Shown here: one piece after another, positions 1 through 7,151 of the stretch
Numbering within the stretch: the first letter of the stretch is position 1
How the letters are laid out: each line of letters opens with the position of its first letter
Source of the DNA: RPQJ01 sp036277615
GTDB lineage: Bacteria > Pseudomonadota > Gammaproteobacteria > Steroidobacterales > Steroidobacteraceae
Direction of reading: 5' to 3'
Length of the DNA: 11,415 bases
Assembly: GCA_036277615.1 (NCBI GenBank)
Contig: DASUMQ010000340.1
Location: 1-11,415, forward strand
Made by a program: the position numbers and the translations under genes
The notes under the pieces: generated by a model
The model's database searches: none
Told to the model about the DNA's origin: nothing
What the model saw: the letters and a program-made list of their open reading frames with translations, nothing else

Positions 1-1620
1 CTGGAACACCGCACCCGCGATCGCGGTCGGCGGCGCCGAATAGCCGCGATCGCATGCGGGCCTGAGTTCGGCCGGGCAGACGTCCGGCGCGGCGGCGAAC
101 CAGGCGATGGAGCCGTCCTGCGGCGACAGCGCGAACAATCCCGGTTTCGTTTCGCCGCGTTCCGTGGGTAGGAACGTCGTGTCGGCGTTCGGCGCGTACA
201 GCAGCGACGGCGCGGCGGCCATGCCCCAGTGCACGCCACCCGCATAGCCGCCGCGTCCGTACTTGACCTTCCAGCGCAGCTTGCCGTCATCGGGGTCGAG
301 CGCGAAGACGTCCGCCGATTTCTGGCCGACCAGCAGCACGTCGTCGCCCGACGGCAGGTGATGCAGGATCGGCGGGGCACCGATGTCGAGGTCCGGGCCG
401 TTCTCCCGTGGACAGTTGGGGCCGCCACCGATAAAGCAGGCCATGTTCCAGGCGTCCTTGGCGAGCGACTGGTGCCACCAGAGCATGCGGCCGGTGTCGA
501 GGTCGTACGCGATCACCGCGTCCGACTGCGGTGCGGCGGGGGAGGTATAGCCCTCGCCGGTGCCGACGTAGAGCCTGCGGCGCTTCGCGTCGATGGTCGG
601 CGCGTTCCAGACGGGCGCGCCCGCGGGGTGACGCCGCAGCGTGCCGGCCGACGTACGCTCGCCCGTGGCCCTGGGTTCCTCCGGGATCGTGTACGAGCGC
701 CAGACGACGCGGCCGGTCTTCGTGTCGAGCGCGGTGACACCACCGCGGAACGTGCAGCACTCGTACGCGGGATCGGCGGCGGCGGCCCACTCGTTCGACG
801 ACATCGACACGTACAGGCGCTCCTCGAACAGCCGCGGCGAGCCGGTGATCGTCACGCGCGGGTGCGCCTCGACGCGCGTCTTCCATTGCAACCGGCCGGT
901 CTGCGCATCGACGGCGTACGCGTTGCCGTCGAAGTCGCCGAAGAACAGCCGCGGTCGCGCGCCGCCGTCGCCTCGCCGCCAGGGTTCGAGCGTCGGGCTC
1001 GAGCGCACCTCGGCGTCGGCCTGGAACGTCCAGCGCACGCAACCGCTGTCGAAATCGAGCGCGTATACCGTGCCGTCCTGGCTGCCGAGGTAGACGGCGC
1101 CTGCCCCCACCGTGGGCTGCGAGCGCGCGCGCGTGGCGCCCGGAAACGCGAACGCCCACTTGAGTTCCAGCTTCGGCACGTCCTGCGCCGCGAGCCCTGC
1201 GTGCCCGGCATCGACGTAGCGCGTGTTCTCGAGGGTCATGCCCCATCCCGCGAGGGGAGGCGGGCGATCGAAGTCGAACCAGCGCGGCGCCGCGTCACAG
1301 CGCTTGAGCTTGACCTCGCGCGATGCAGGCAACGACGCGCCGCCCAGGAATTCAGCGAGTGAGCGCCGTTCGTCGACCGTGAGCGCGGCGCCCTGCGTGC
1401 GCATGACGCCGGTTTCGAGCGCATTCAGGATCGCGACGGGCCCGAGCATCTGGAACTTCACGGCGTGCGGCGCGCGCGGCACGCCGCCCTCGTGGCAACT
1501 CGCGCAGTGAATCTTGTACAGGTCTGCAGGGAGCCGGTTCACTGGCGCGGCGTTCGTGTTCATCGCCGCACAACCCAACCATCCAGCGAGCGCCAGCGCC
1601 GCCACCACGCGGTTCACCAT
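1..1620 (-). CDS. Cytochrome c/PQQ quinohemoprotein dehydrogenase, polyvinyl-alcohol-dehydrogenase type (partial, 3' end off the window)
   Basis: The frame is open from an ATG at 1618-1620 for 540 codons to the window edge with no stop, so the C-terminus is missing. Residues 1-24 look like a Sec signal (MVNRVV, then a hydrophobic AL-rich stretch). C17 follows WLG, a poor lipobox, so cleavage near A24 to a soluble periplasmic protein is preferred. A c-type haem motif CASCH lies at 39-43, with M73 (in a GVM context) a possible axial ligand. From about residue 135 there are repeated beta-propeller blades of PQQ type: QDGTVYALD at 181-189, FDGNAYAVD at 230-238, GGVTALDTKTG at 293-303, VIAYDLDTG at 369-377. 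The CCTFRG at 288-293 and the WNMACF...PNCPRENGPD region at 391-410 are, from memory, typical of the PVA-dehydrogenase (cytochrome) family. The expected role is periplasmic oxidation of a secondary or polymeric alcohol, passing electrons to the attached haem. It is divergent from the TonB receptor gene. The SD is weak (GGTGGGA). The real substrate may not be PVA, since many homologues are uncharacterised. Confidence 0.88.
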   Translation of the reverse strand, partial: MVNRVVAALALAGWLGCAAMNTNAAPVNRLPADLYKIHCASCHEGGVPRAPHAVKFQMLGPVAILNALETGVMRTQGAALTVDERRSLAEFLGGASLPASREVKLKRCDAAPRWFDFDRPPPLAGWGMTLENTRYVDAGHAGLAAQDVPKLELKWAFAFPGATRARSQPTVGAGAVYLGSQDGTVYALDFDSGCVRWTFQADAEVRSSPTLEPWRRGDGGARPRLFFGDFDGNAYAVDAQTGRLQWKTRVEAHPRVTITGSPRLFEERLYVSMSSNEWAAAADPAYECCTFRGGVTALDTKTGRVVWRSYTIPEEPRATGERTSAGTLRRHPAGAPVWNAPTIDAKRRRLYVGTGEGYTSPAAPQSDAVIAYDLDTGRMLWWHQSLAKDAWNMACFIGGGPNCPRENGPDLDIGAPPILHHLPSGDDVLLVGQKSADVFALDPDDGKLRWKVKYGRGGYAGGVHWGMAAAPSLLYAPNADTTFLPTERGETKPGLFALSPQDGSIAWFAAAPDVCPAELRPACDRGYSAPPTAIAGAVFQ

Positions 1621-1712
1621 CGAAATCCCACCCCGGTTATGTTGCACAGCACAAATTAAAACTCTGCCAGTACAGAAACTTAGCCCCAGATTACCAAAAA
1701 AAACAGTCAGGA

Positions 1713-1741
1713 TTGCTTTTAATCTTCAGGGTCAGTATCGT
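1713..1741 (+). promoter_or_regulatory. Candidate sigma70 promoter for the TonB receptor
   Basis: TTGCTT at 1713-1718 and TATCGT at 1736-1741 are separated by 17 bases and match the -35 and -10 consensus at 3/6 and 4/6 positions. The A-tract at 1696-1703 lies just upstream, where an UP element would be. Transcription from here would give a leader of roughly 105 bases that includes the inverted repeat at 1766-1788. The match is modest and could be chance in the only AT-rich stretch of the window. Confidence 0.35.
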
Positions 1742-1765
1742 CCGCACACGGTGAAAACAAACAGG

Positions 1766-1788
1766 CCTGCCGGTTTTTATTCGGCAGG
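1766..1788. repeat. Perfect 7-bp inverted repeat (CCTGCCG / CGGCAGG) in the receptor leader
   Basis: Arms at 1766-1772 and 1782-1788 are exact complements around a 9-base T-rich loop (GTTTTTATT). As DNA it is a good candidate operator for a dimeric regulator. As RNA it would form a hairpin 64 bases before the receptor start. It lacks a following U-run, so it is not an ordinary terminator. No regulator gene is present in the window to pair it with. Confidence 0.55.
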
Positions 1789-1852
1789 TGCAGCAAGGGT
1801 GACCGAGCGCGCGGGCGCAAGGCACGTACACACACAGCAGGGGTCCAGAAAC

Positions 1853-4438
1853 ATGCAGAACCATCGAATCGCGTCTCCGGGCAGCCGCCTGGTCGCGGCG
1901 GCCATCGGACTTGCCCTGGCCGCTGCCGCGCAGGGCCAGGAAGAGCCGCCGGCGCCGTCGAGCACCGGTGGCCTCGAGGAAATCATCGTGACCGGCACGA
2001 TGCGCGTGGAGTCGTCGCAGGACGTGCCGATCGCGATTTCCGCGATCAGCGAGACGGCGCTGCAGAACGCCCACGTGAACGACGTCCGAGCCCTGCAGAA
2101 CCTCGCGCCGGGTCTCGTGCTCTCCAATCCCGCGGGCTTCAACGCGACGGGCGGCGGCATGCGCGGCACGGGCACGAACATCATCCTCGTGACGCAGGAC
2201 GCGCCGGTCAGCTTCCTGATGGACGACTTCGCGCTGAGCCACGTGACCTCGCAGTTCGTGTCGCTGTTCGACACGCAGCAGGTCGAGGTGTATCGCGGAC
2301 CGCAGGGCACGCTCTTCGGCAAGAACACGACCGGCGGCGTGATCAAGATCACCTCGAAGCGACCGGTGCTCGGCGAGTACAGCGCCGAGACGCAATTCAA
2401 CTTCGGGCAGTGGGACAACAACGGGACCACGCGCAGCGTGATGGGCGCGGTCAACGTGCCGTTCGGGGACACGCTCGCGATGCGCATCGCGGCGATCTAC
2501 GACCAGGACGACGGCTTCTACAAGGACAACAAGAAGACGGCGACCTTCCCCGACAACGTTCCGCTGTGGGGCGTGCTCAACCAGGCCGTGCCGGGCGGCC
2601 TGCCGCCGGGCTCGGAACCGCCGCCGGAACTGAACGCGAACGTGCGCGGCGGCGGCGGCTACCTCGGCGGCAAAGACGTGATCGCGGGCAAGGTGAAGTT
2701 CCTCTGGGAGCCGACCGACTGGTACTCGGGGTACCTGATCTACGAGAACGTCAAGGACCGCTCGGACAGCCCCCCGGGCGTCAACGAAAGCATCGCGACC
2801 GACCTGCTGCCGCTGCTCGGCTTCCCGGGCATCAAGGACGCGGGCGAAAAGGACGTCTTCAGCACGCTGATTTCGCACAACCAGAACATCTACATGGACG
2901 AGGGGCACAAGGTCGACACCGAGGGTGTCTACCTGAACCAGTCGTTCGACGTCCCGTACGGCGAATTCATCTCGATCACCGGCTATCGCGAGCAATACCA
3001 GCGGCTGCCGAGCACGTATACGGGCGAGGCGTTCCTGACGCTGTTCGACTCGACGCGCAACACGTCGCGGCGGACGACGCAGCAGGAGTTCCGCTTCGTC
3101 TCCGACCTCGACGGCCCGTTCAACTTCGTCACCGGCGCGAACTACTTCCACGATTCGTTCGACTTCATGGCCGTTTTCTCGGTCGGCCTCACCTCGCTGA
3201 TTCCGGCGTTCAATGCGGACACGGGCAACTTCCTGCGCGACGACGGTTACGTGAACCTCGACCTGCGCGCGATCAGCGACTTCCAGACGCAGGGCACCGA
3301 ACAGACGCGCGACGAGTACGCGGCGTACTTCGACGGCTCCTTCGACGTGACCGACACCTTCAAGATCTCCGCGGGCGTGCGTTTCAGCAAGGACGAGAAG
3401 GAGTTCCTGCGCTTCGTCGACGGCGGCGGACCCTGCACGGCGGCGACGGACCCGATCGATGCGGTCACGCTCGACGACGGCAGCTGCATCGACACGCGTT
3501 CGCAGTACCTCAGTCGCGCCGGCAAGGTGGCGGCCGAAGTCACCGGCATGCATTCGCCGCTGCCGCTGTCGGCGTACGGCACGGTCGTCGACGAGAAGAA
3601 CGACTGGCAGAAGACGACCTATCGCGTCGTCGCGGACTGGAAACCCGGCAACGACATCGGCATGTTCTACCTGAGCTACGCGACGGGTTTCCTCTCCGGC
3701 GGCTTCTCCGAGACGTGCGCGACGCCGTCACGTTGCGCTTACGACCCCGAGACCAACGAGAACGTCGAGCTCGGCTACAAGGCCGACCTGCTCGACCGCA
3801 CGCTGCGTCTCAACGCCGCGCTCTACTACACCAAGTACGAGGACCTGCAGCGCGCCGTGGTCGCGACGTACACGGCGGCCGACGGCACGACCCAGCAGGA
3901 AACGGTCACGGTCAACACGGGTTCGTCGAAGGCCACGGGTGTCGACGTGGACCTCACCTGGCTGCCCACCGACCTGTGGCGCATCGGCGCCTCGGTGAAC
4001 TGGCTCGACCAGGAATACGGCAGCGGCTCGTGCCTGCCGAACCTGCGCGGCGACAACCCCGACCCGCAGTCCTGCGACATCGACCTGACGCAGTTCAACC
4101 TGCCGTTCTCGCCGGAATGGAAGGCCGGTCTCGACGTCTCGCGCGACTTCGCCGCGGGCGACGCCACCGTCACGGTGAACGCCAACCTCAACTACCAGTC
4201 GGAGGGTGAGACCGACGTGTTCAACGGCGCGAACACGCAGATGTCGGAGCGGACGCTGCTCGGCGCATCGGTGACCTACACGGACCCGGACGACCGCTGG
4301 TCCGCCACGCTGTTCGGCACCAACCTGACGGACGAGACCTATCGCGTGGCTGCGCTGCCGGTGGCGGGCCTGTGGAACTTCACCAACTATGGTGGGCCGC
4401 GCCAGATCGGAGTCAGCGTGAACATGAAGTTCGACTGA
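1853..4438 (+). CDS. TonB-dependent outer-membrane receptor
   Basis: Encodes 861 residues, normal for the family. The chosen ATG at 1853 gives a clear signal peptide (residues 1 to about 28: basic start, then VAAAIGLALAAAA) and has AGGGG nine bases upstream. The frame runs back to 1514, but an earlier start would overlap the divergent gene and bury the signal peptide. A TonB-box-like EEIIVTGT lies at 42-49, the plug domain at about 52-172 (VEVYRGPQGTLFGKNTTGG at 144-162 is the usual plug signature), and then a beta-barrel ending in GGPRQIGVSVNMKFD, with the usual near-terminal Phe. Three cysteine pairs (528/545, 622/628, 727/741) fall in probable surface loops and could be disulfides. The role is energised import of a large or scarce ligand. 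The neighbours suggest an organic catabolic substrate rather than a siderophore, but the ligand cannot be read from sequence. Confidence 0.95.
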   Translation: MQNHRIASPGSRLVAAAIGLALAAAAQGQEEPPAPSSTGGLEEIIVTGTMRVESSQDVPIAISAISETALQNAHVNDVRALQNLAPGLVLSNPAGFNATGGGMRGTGTNIILVTQDAPVSFLMDDFALSHVTSQFVSLFDTQQVEVYRGPQGTLFGKNTTGGVIKITSKRPVLGEYSAETQFNFGQWDNNGTTRSVMGAVNVPFGDTLAMRIAAIYDQDDGFYKDNKKTATFPDNVPLWGVLNQAVPGGLPPGSEPPPELNANVRGGGGYLGGKDVIAGKVKFLWEPTDWYSGYLIYENVKDRSDSPPGVNESIATDLLPLLGFPGIKDAGEKDVFSTLISHNQNIYMDEGHKVDTEGVYLNQSFDVPYGEFISITGYREQYQRLPSTYTGEAFLTLFDSTRNTSRRTTQQEFRFVSDLDGPFNFVTGANYFHDSFDFMAVFSVGLTSLIPAFNADTGNFLRDDGYVNLDLRAISDFQTQGTEQTRDEYAAYFDGSFDVTDTFKISAGVRFSKDEKEFLRFVDGGGPCTAATDPIDAVTLDDGSCIDTRSQYLSRAGKVAAEVTGMHSPLPLSAYGTVVDEKNDWQKTTYRVVADWKPGNDIGMFYLSYATGFLSGGFSETCATPSRCAYDPETNENVELGYKADLLDRTLRLNAALYYTKYEDLQRAVVATYTAADGTTQQETVTVNTGSSKATGVDVDLTWLPTDLWRIGASVNWLDQEYGSGSCLPNLRGDNPDPQSCDIDLTQFNLPFSPEWKAGLDVSRDFAAGDATVTVNANLNYQSEGETDVFNGANTQMSERTLLGASVTYTDPDDRWSATLFGTNLTDETYRVAALPVAGLWNFTNYGGPRQIGVSVNMKFD

Positions 4439-4453
4439 CCGTCGCCATCCACG

Positions 4454-4483
4454 GGCGGGCGGGGCAGCGGTGCCCCGCCCGTC
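4454..4483 (+). terminator. Strong GC hairpin after the receptor gene (possible terminator or mRNA-stabilising stem)
   Basis: GGGCGGGGCA at 4457-4466 pairs perfectly with TGCCCCGCCC at 4471-4480 around a GCGG tetraloop. One more C-G pair, a G-U wobble and a G-C pair extend it to 4454/4483. It starts 15 bases after the receptor stop. No U-tract follows, so it is either a weak or factor-assisted terminator or a 3' stabilising stem that tunes expression of the M24 gene downstream. Confidence 0.6.
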
Positions 4484-4495
4484 GTGCTTCGGGGC

Positions 4496-4511
4496 AGTGC
4501 CGTCCGGCACT
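4496..4511 (+). promoter_or_regulatory. Second hairpin immediately before the M24 gene Shine-Dalgarno
   Basis: AGTGCCG at 4496-4502 and CGGCACT at 4505-4511 are perfect complements (as RNA, probably five or six pairs with a small loop). It ends 3 bases before the ribosome-binding AGGAGA at 4515-4520, which stands 9 bases ahead of the ATG at 4530. It could affect ribosome access or mark an RNA processing point. No function is shown by sequence alone. Confidence 0.4.
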
Positions 4512-4529
4512 CGCAGGAGAGTTTTTCCA

Positions 4530-5801
4530 ATGAACGACCCGCGGATCGACCGCATTCGGGCAGAGCTCGAACGCGAGGGCTGGGACGCCATCGTCCTCAC
4601 GAACACACACGACGTGGTCTACGCGACCGGTTACAGCTCCATCATGGAGTACTGGACGCTGCAGGAACCGATCTGCGCCGCGATCGTGGCGAGGGACCCG
4701 TCGATTCCCGTCACGCTCGTGATGCCGGAAGCGAACATCGCGCTGCTGGCGGTCTCGGCCAATTCCGGCCAGCCCGACCGCGCCGAGGAACTGCGTCTCA
4801 CGGAACTGCTGACGTTCTGCCGGATGGCGCGCGCGCCCGATCCGGACGCCAAGCCGGGCCCGCTGCATCACAAGGCCATGGAGATCTTCGGTGCCCGCGT
4901 CCGGGGCAAGACCCGCCCGAACCTCGTCGAGGGCCTCACCGATGCGCTGGCCGACCACGGGCTTGCGCGGGCGAAGGTCGCGTTCGACGACCTGCGCGTG
5001 TGGCTCTGGGTGCAGAAAGACGCGCGCTTCGCGGGGTATGCGCCGCTCGACGGCGTCGACGCGATGGTGCGCGCCCGCAGCGTGAAGACGCCCGTCGAGA
5101 TGGCGGCGGTCCGACGCACCGGGCCCAAGGCCGACGCTGCGATCCAGTTTGCCGCCTCGCAATTGCAGGCCGGCCTCAACTGGACCGACCTGACGCTATC
5201 GGTGGCCGGTTTCATGGCTGCCAACGGCATCACGCCGGTCGACGAAGGCACGATGCTGTTCGGCGGTGCGTACGACGGCGAGTTCATCCCCGAGCTGTTC
5301 CGGACGCGCTACGACCGCCCGTTCGAGCGGGGGCAGATCGTGATCCTCGAGACCCTCGGCAAGACCGAGGGCTTCTGGATCGACATCAACCGCACGGCCG
5401 TGATCGGCACACCCACGCCGCAGTACCAGGCACTGCACGACACGGTGCGTGACGGCTACCTGCGGCTGCTCGAGTCGTTGAAACCCGGTTTTCACACCGG
5501 GGAGCTGACACAGATGGGGCACGATTACATGCGGAGCCAGGGCATCTCCGCGCCGGAGAAACTGCTCGTGTTCGCGCATGGCGTCGGCATGATGCCGGTC
5601 GAGTCGCCGGTGCCCGGCCCGTCGATGGGAACGCGCGGCGCGGCCGGCTTCACGCTCGAGCAGGACATGGTCGTCTCCGTCGACTGCCTGTTCTTCGGAG
5701 CCAGGATCGGGCCCTGTCACATGGAGAACGTGTTCATCATCCACGCGGACGGACCGGAACCGCTCTACAAGACGCCGCTCGAGTTGATGGGTCCGCGCTG
5801 A
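4530..5801 (+). CDS. M24-family (Xaa-Pro peptidase fold) metalloenzyme with altered metal ligands
   Basis: Encodes 423 residues. The ATG at 4530 is preferred because AGGAGA lies just upstream. An in-frame ATG at 4470 has no such site and lies in the hairpin loop. An N-terminal creatinase-like domain spans about 5-165 and the pita-bread M24 catalytic domain about 185-415 (KTPVEMAAVR at 186-195). Aligned by motif, the five ligand positions of Xaa-Pro peptidases, usually D-D-H-E-E, read E274 (LETLGKTEGFW), D285 (IDINRT), H350 (AHGVG), D385 (VSVDC) and E399 (HMENV). All are potential metal ligands, but two have Asp and Glu exchanged, and the usual HExP histidine is V358. It may cleave a Xaa-Pro or other amide bond, or act as a non-peptidase member of the fold, such as the creatinase or DddP-type lyase branches. 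It is cytoplasmic, with no signal peptide. It lies 91 bases after the receptor and may be co-transcribed with it. Confidence 0.88.
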   Translation: MNDPRIDRIRAELEREGWDAIVLTNTHDVVYATGYSSIMEYWTLQEPICAAIVARDPSIPVTLVMPEANIALLAVSANSGQPDRAEELRLTELLTFCRMARAPDPDAKPGPLHHKAMEIFGARVRGKTRPNLVEGLTDALADHGLARAKVAFDDLRVWLWVQKDARFAGYAPLDGVDAMVRARSVKTPVEMAAVRRTGPKADAAIQFAASQLQAGLNWTDLTLSVAGFMAANGITPVDEGTMLFGGAYDGEFIPELFRTRYDRPFERGQIVILETLGKTEGFWIDINRTAVIGTPTPQYQALHDTVRDGYLRLLESLKPGFHTGELTQMGHDYMRSQGISAPEKLLVFAHGVGMMPVESPVPGPSMGTRGAAGFTLEQDMVVSVDCLFFGARIGPCHMENVFIIHADGPEPLYKTPLELMGPR

Positions 5802-5822
5802 CCCGAGCGCCCTCGAGCATGC

Positions 5823-5847
5823 GTCCCCGGCGCTCACGCACCGGGAC
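5823..5847. terminator. Weak hairpin between convergent genes, possible bidirectional terminator
   Basis: GTCCCCGG at 5823-5830 pairs with CCGGGAC at 5841-5847 with one bulged C and a 10-base loop. It occupies the 60-base gap between the stop of the M24 gene and the stop of the E2 gene, which converge here. No strong U-run follows on either strand. Confidence 0.35.
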
Positions 5848-5861
5848 CTTCATCTTGCGGC

Positions 5862-7118
5862 CTACAGCTGCGCCGGAGCTTCCAGCAGCTCGCGCAACGT
5901 GGCCAGGAACTTCGCCCCGGTTGCGCCGTCGACGACGCGGTGATCGCACGACAGCGTGAGCGTCACGACCTTTGCAACCGCCGGCTGGCCGTTGCGCACG
6001 ACGACGCGTTCCTTGCCGGCCCCGACCGCGAGGATCGCCACCTGCGGTGGATTGATGATCGCGTCGAACCGGTCGACGCCGAACATGCCGAGGTTCGACA
6101 CCGTGAAAGTACCGCCGGTGATTTCGTCGCGCGTGAGCTTGCCGCTCCTTGCGCGTTCGGCGAGGCCGGCGACCTCCGTCGCGATCTGCGCGACGCTCTT
6201 GCGCTCGGCGGCACGGACGATCGGCGTCACGAGGCCGTTGTCGGAGGCCACCGCGACGCAGACGTCGGCCTGCGAGTGCTTGACGACTTCCTCGCCCTGC
6301 AGTTGCGCGTTGACGGCTGGGTGCTGCACGAGCGCGAGTGCGGTGGCGCGCACGATCAGGTCGTTGATCGAGACCTTGCCGCCGCCGGCGGCGTTCAGCG
6401 ACGCGCGGTGCGCGTCCAGCGCCGTGAGGTCGACGTCGACGACCAGCCGGTAGTGCGGAATCGACTGCTTCGATTCGAGCAGGCGTCGCGCGATGGTCGC
6501 CCGCATCGAGGTCATGCGCTCGCGCACGGGCGCCGGGGCGCCCGGCGTCGCCTCGGCCGGGCGCGCCGCGTCCGCCGGCATCGAAGAAGTGTCCGCGGCT
6601 CCCGCCATCGTCGCGGCGTAGGCCTCGACGTCTTCCTTCGACACGCGGCCGTGCGTCCCCGTGCCCTTGATCCGCGTGATGTCGATGCCGAGCCGCTCGG
6701 CGAGCCGTCGTGCAATCGGGCTCACCTTGGCCTCGCCGGTTTCCGCCGTGGCGGGCGGTGGCGTGGACGATGGGGCCGGCGCGGCAGCCGCCCCGCCGGC
6801 GCCCGGTTCGAAGCTCGTGTCGGCCGGCCGGAATCCGCTGACGAAGGCGTCGATCTCGGCGTCGGGCACGTCGGGCGCAGCGAACACGGCGATCAGTGCG
6901 CCGACGTTCTCCGTGGCGCCGACGTCGGCGAGGATCCGGCGGAGCGTGCCCGGCACCGGCGCCTCGACCGAGTTGACGATCTTCTCGGTCTCGACGTCGA
7001 GCAGTGTGTCGCCCTTGCCGACCGCCTGGCCGGGTGCGGCGTGCCAGCCCGTGATCGTGCCCTGCGTCATCTCGATGCCCCACTTGGGCATCGTGATCGG
7101 GAAGATGCGTTGACTCAT
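5862..7118 (-). CDS. Lipoyl-dependent acyltransferase (E2) of a 2-oxoacid or acetoin-type dehydrogenase complex
   Basis: Encodes 418 residues with all E2 parts in order. A lipoyl domain spans 3-80 with the lipoyl lysine K46 in DVETEKIVNS. An Ala/Pro-rich linker follows (about 100-130), then the peripheral-subunit-binding domain at 132-168 (VSPIARRLAERLGID...GTGTHGRVSKEDV), a second flexible linker, and the catalytic domain at about 198-418 with the acyltransferase motif around H393 and D397 (SCDHRVVDG). It would carry an acyl group from a thiamine-diphosphate E1 to CoA. No E1, E3 or lipoate ligase gene is in the window. They may lie upstream of 11415 in the same operon or elsewhere. It is the last gene of the minus-strand operon, 33 bases after the AhpD-fold gene, with only a weak SD (AGGCG). 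The ETEKI context fits acetoin-type and branched-chain-type E2s, so substrate class is open. Confidence 0.93.
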   Translation of the reverse strand: MSQRIFPITMPKWGIEMTQGTITGWHAAPGQAVGKGDTLLDVETEKIVNSVEAPVPGTLRRILADVGATENVGALIAVFAAPDVPDAEIDAFVSGFRPADTSFEPGAGGAAAAPAPSSTPPPATAETGEAKVSPIARRLAERLGIDITRIKGTGTHGRVSKEDVEAYAATMAGAADTSSMPADAARPAEATPGAPAPVRERMTSMRATIARRLLESKQSIPHYRLVVDVDLTALDAHRASLNAAGGGKVSINDLIVRATALALVQHPAVNAQLQGEEVVKHSQADVCVAVASDNGLVTPIVRAAERKSVAQIATEVAGLAERARSGKLTRDEITGGTFTVSNLGMFGVDRFDAIINPPQVAILAVGAGKERVVVRNGQPAVAKVVTLTLSCDHRVVDGATGAKFLATLRELLEAPAQL

Positions 7119-7151
7119 GCGATGCGTTCGCCTGTACGGTAGTTGCGGGCC

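Larger units (their letters stand above)
1621..1852. promoter_or_regulatory. Divergent promoter region between the PQQ dehydrogenase and the TonB receptor
   Basis: These 232 bases separate the two divergent start codons and are clearly richer in A+T than the flanking genes, especially 1636-1780. An eight-A tract at 1696-1703 could act as an UP element or a bend. The plus-strand frame stays open through this region but carries no convincing protein, so I treat it as non-coding. I found no strong sigma70 match for the minus-strand gene. The shared region suggests that receptor and dehydrogenase may be controlled together. Confidence 0.7.

Noticed and set aside
229..1362. Plus-strand open frame of 377 codons (and a minus-strand 319-codon frame at 287-1246)
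   Set aside because: Both overlap the true PQQ dehydrogenase frame, which runs uninterrupted from 1620 to the window edge. Their translations are Arg/Ala/Gly-rich with no domain, as expected for shifted frames in GC-rich DNA.
1641..1654. Imperfect palindrome GTTGCACAGCACAA near the dehydrogenase start, considered as an operator
   Set aside because: The half-sites match at too few positions to separate from chance, and no regulator gene is nearby.
1660..1680. Minus-strand TGGCA-containing stretch considered as a sigma54 promoter
   Set aside because: The GC dinucleotide expected ten bases after the GG is absent, so the -24/-12 pattern fails.
1514..1852. Upstream extension of the receptor frame to an ATG at 1514
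   Set aside because: It would overlap the start of the divergent dehydrogenase and place 113 unlike residues before an obvious signal peptide. The ATG at 1853 is the sound start.
1691..3553. Minus-strand 620-codon open frame opposite the receptor, and plus-strand 599-codon frame at 2410-4209
   Set aside because: Low-complexity Arg/Val/Glu- or Arg/Gly-rich translations opposite or within a clear TonB receptor; they are shadows of its codon bias.
4470..4529. Earlier in-frame ATG for the M24 protein
   Set aside because: It lies in the loop of the GC hairpin with no Shine-Dalgarno; AGGAGA directly precedes the ATG at 4530.
5940..7142. Plus-strand 400-codon frame opposite the E2 gene
   Set aside because: Arg/Asp/His-rich translation without motifs, fully antisense to a complete E2 with intact catalytic residues.
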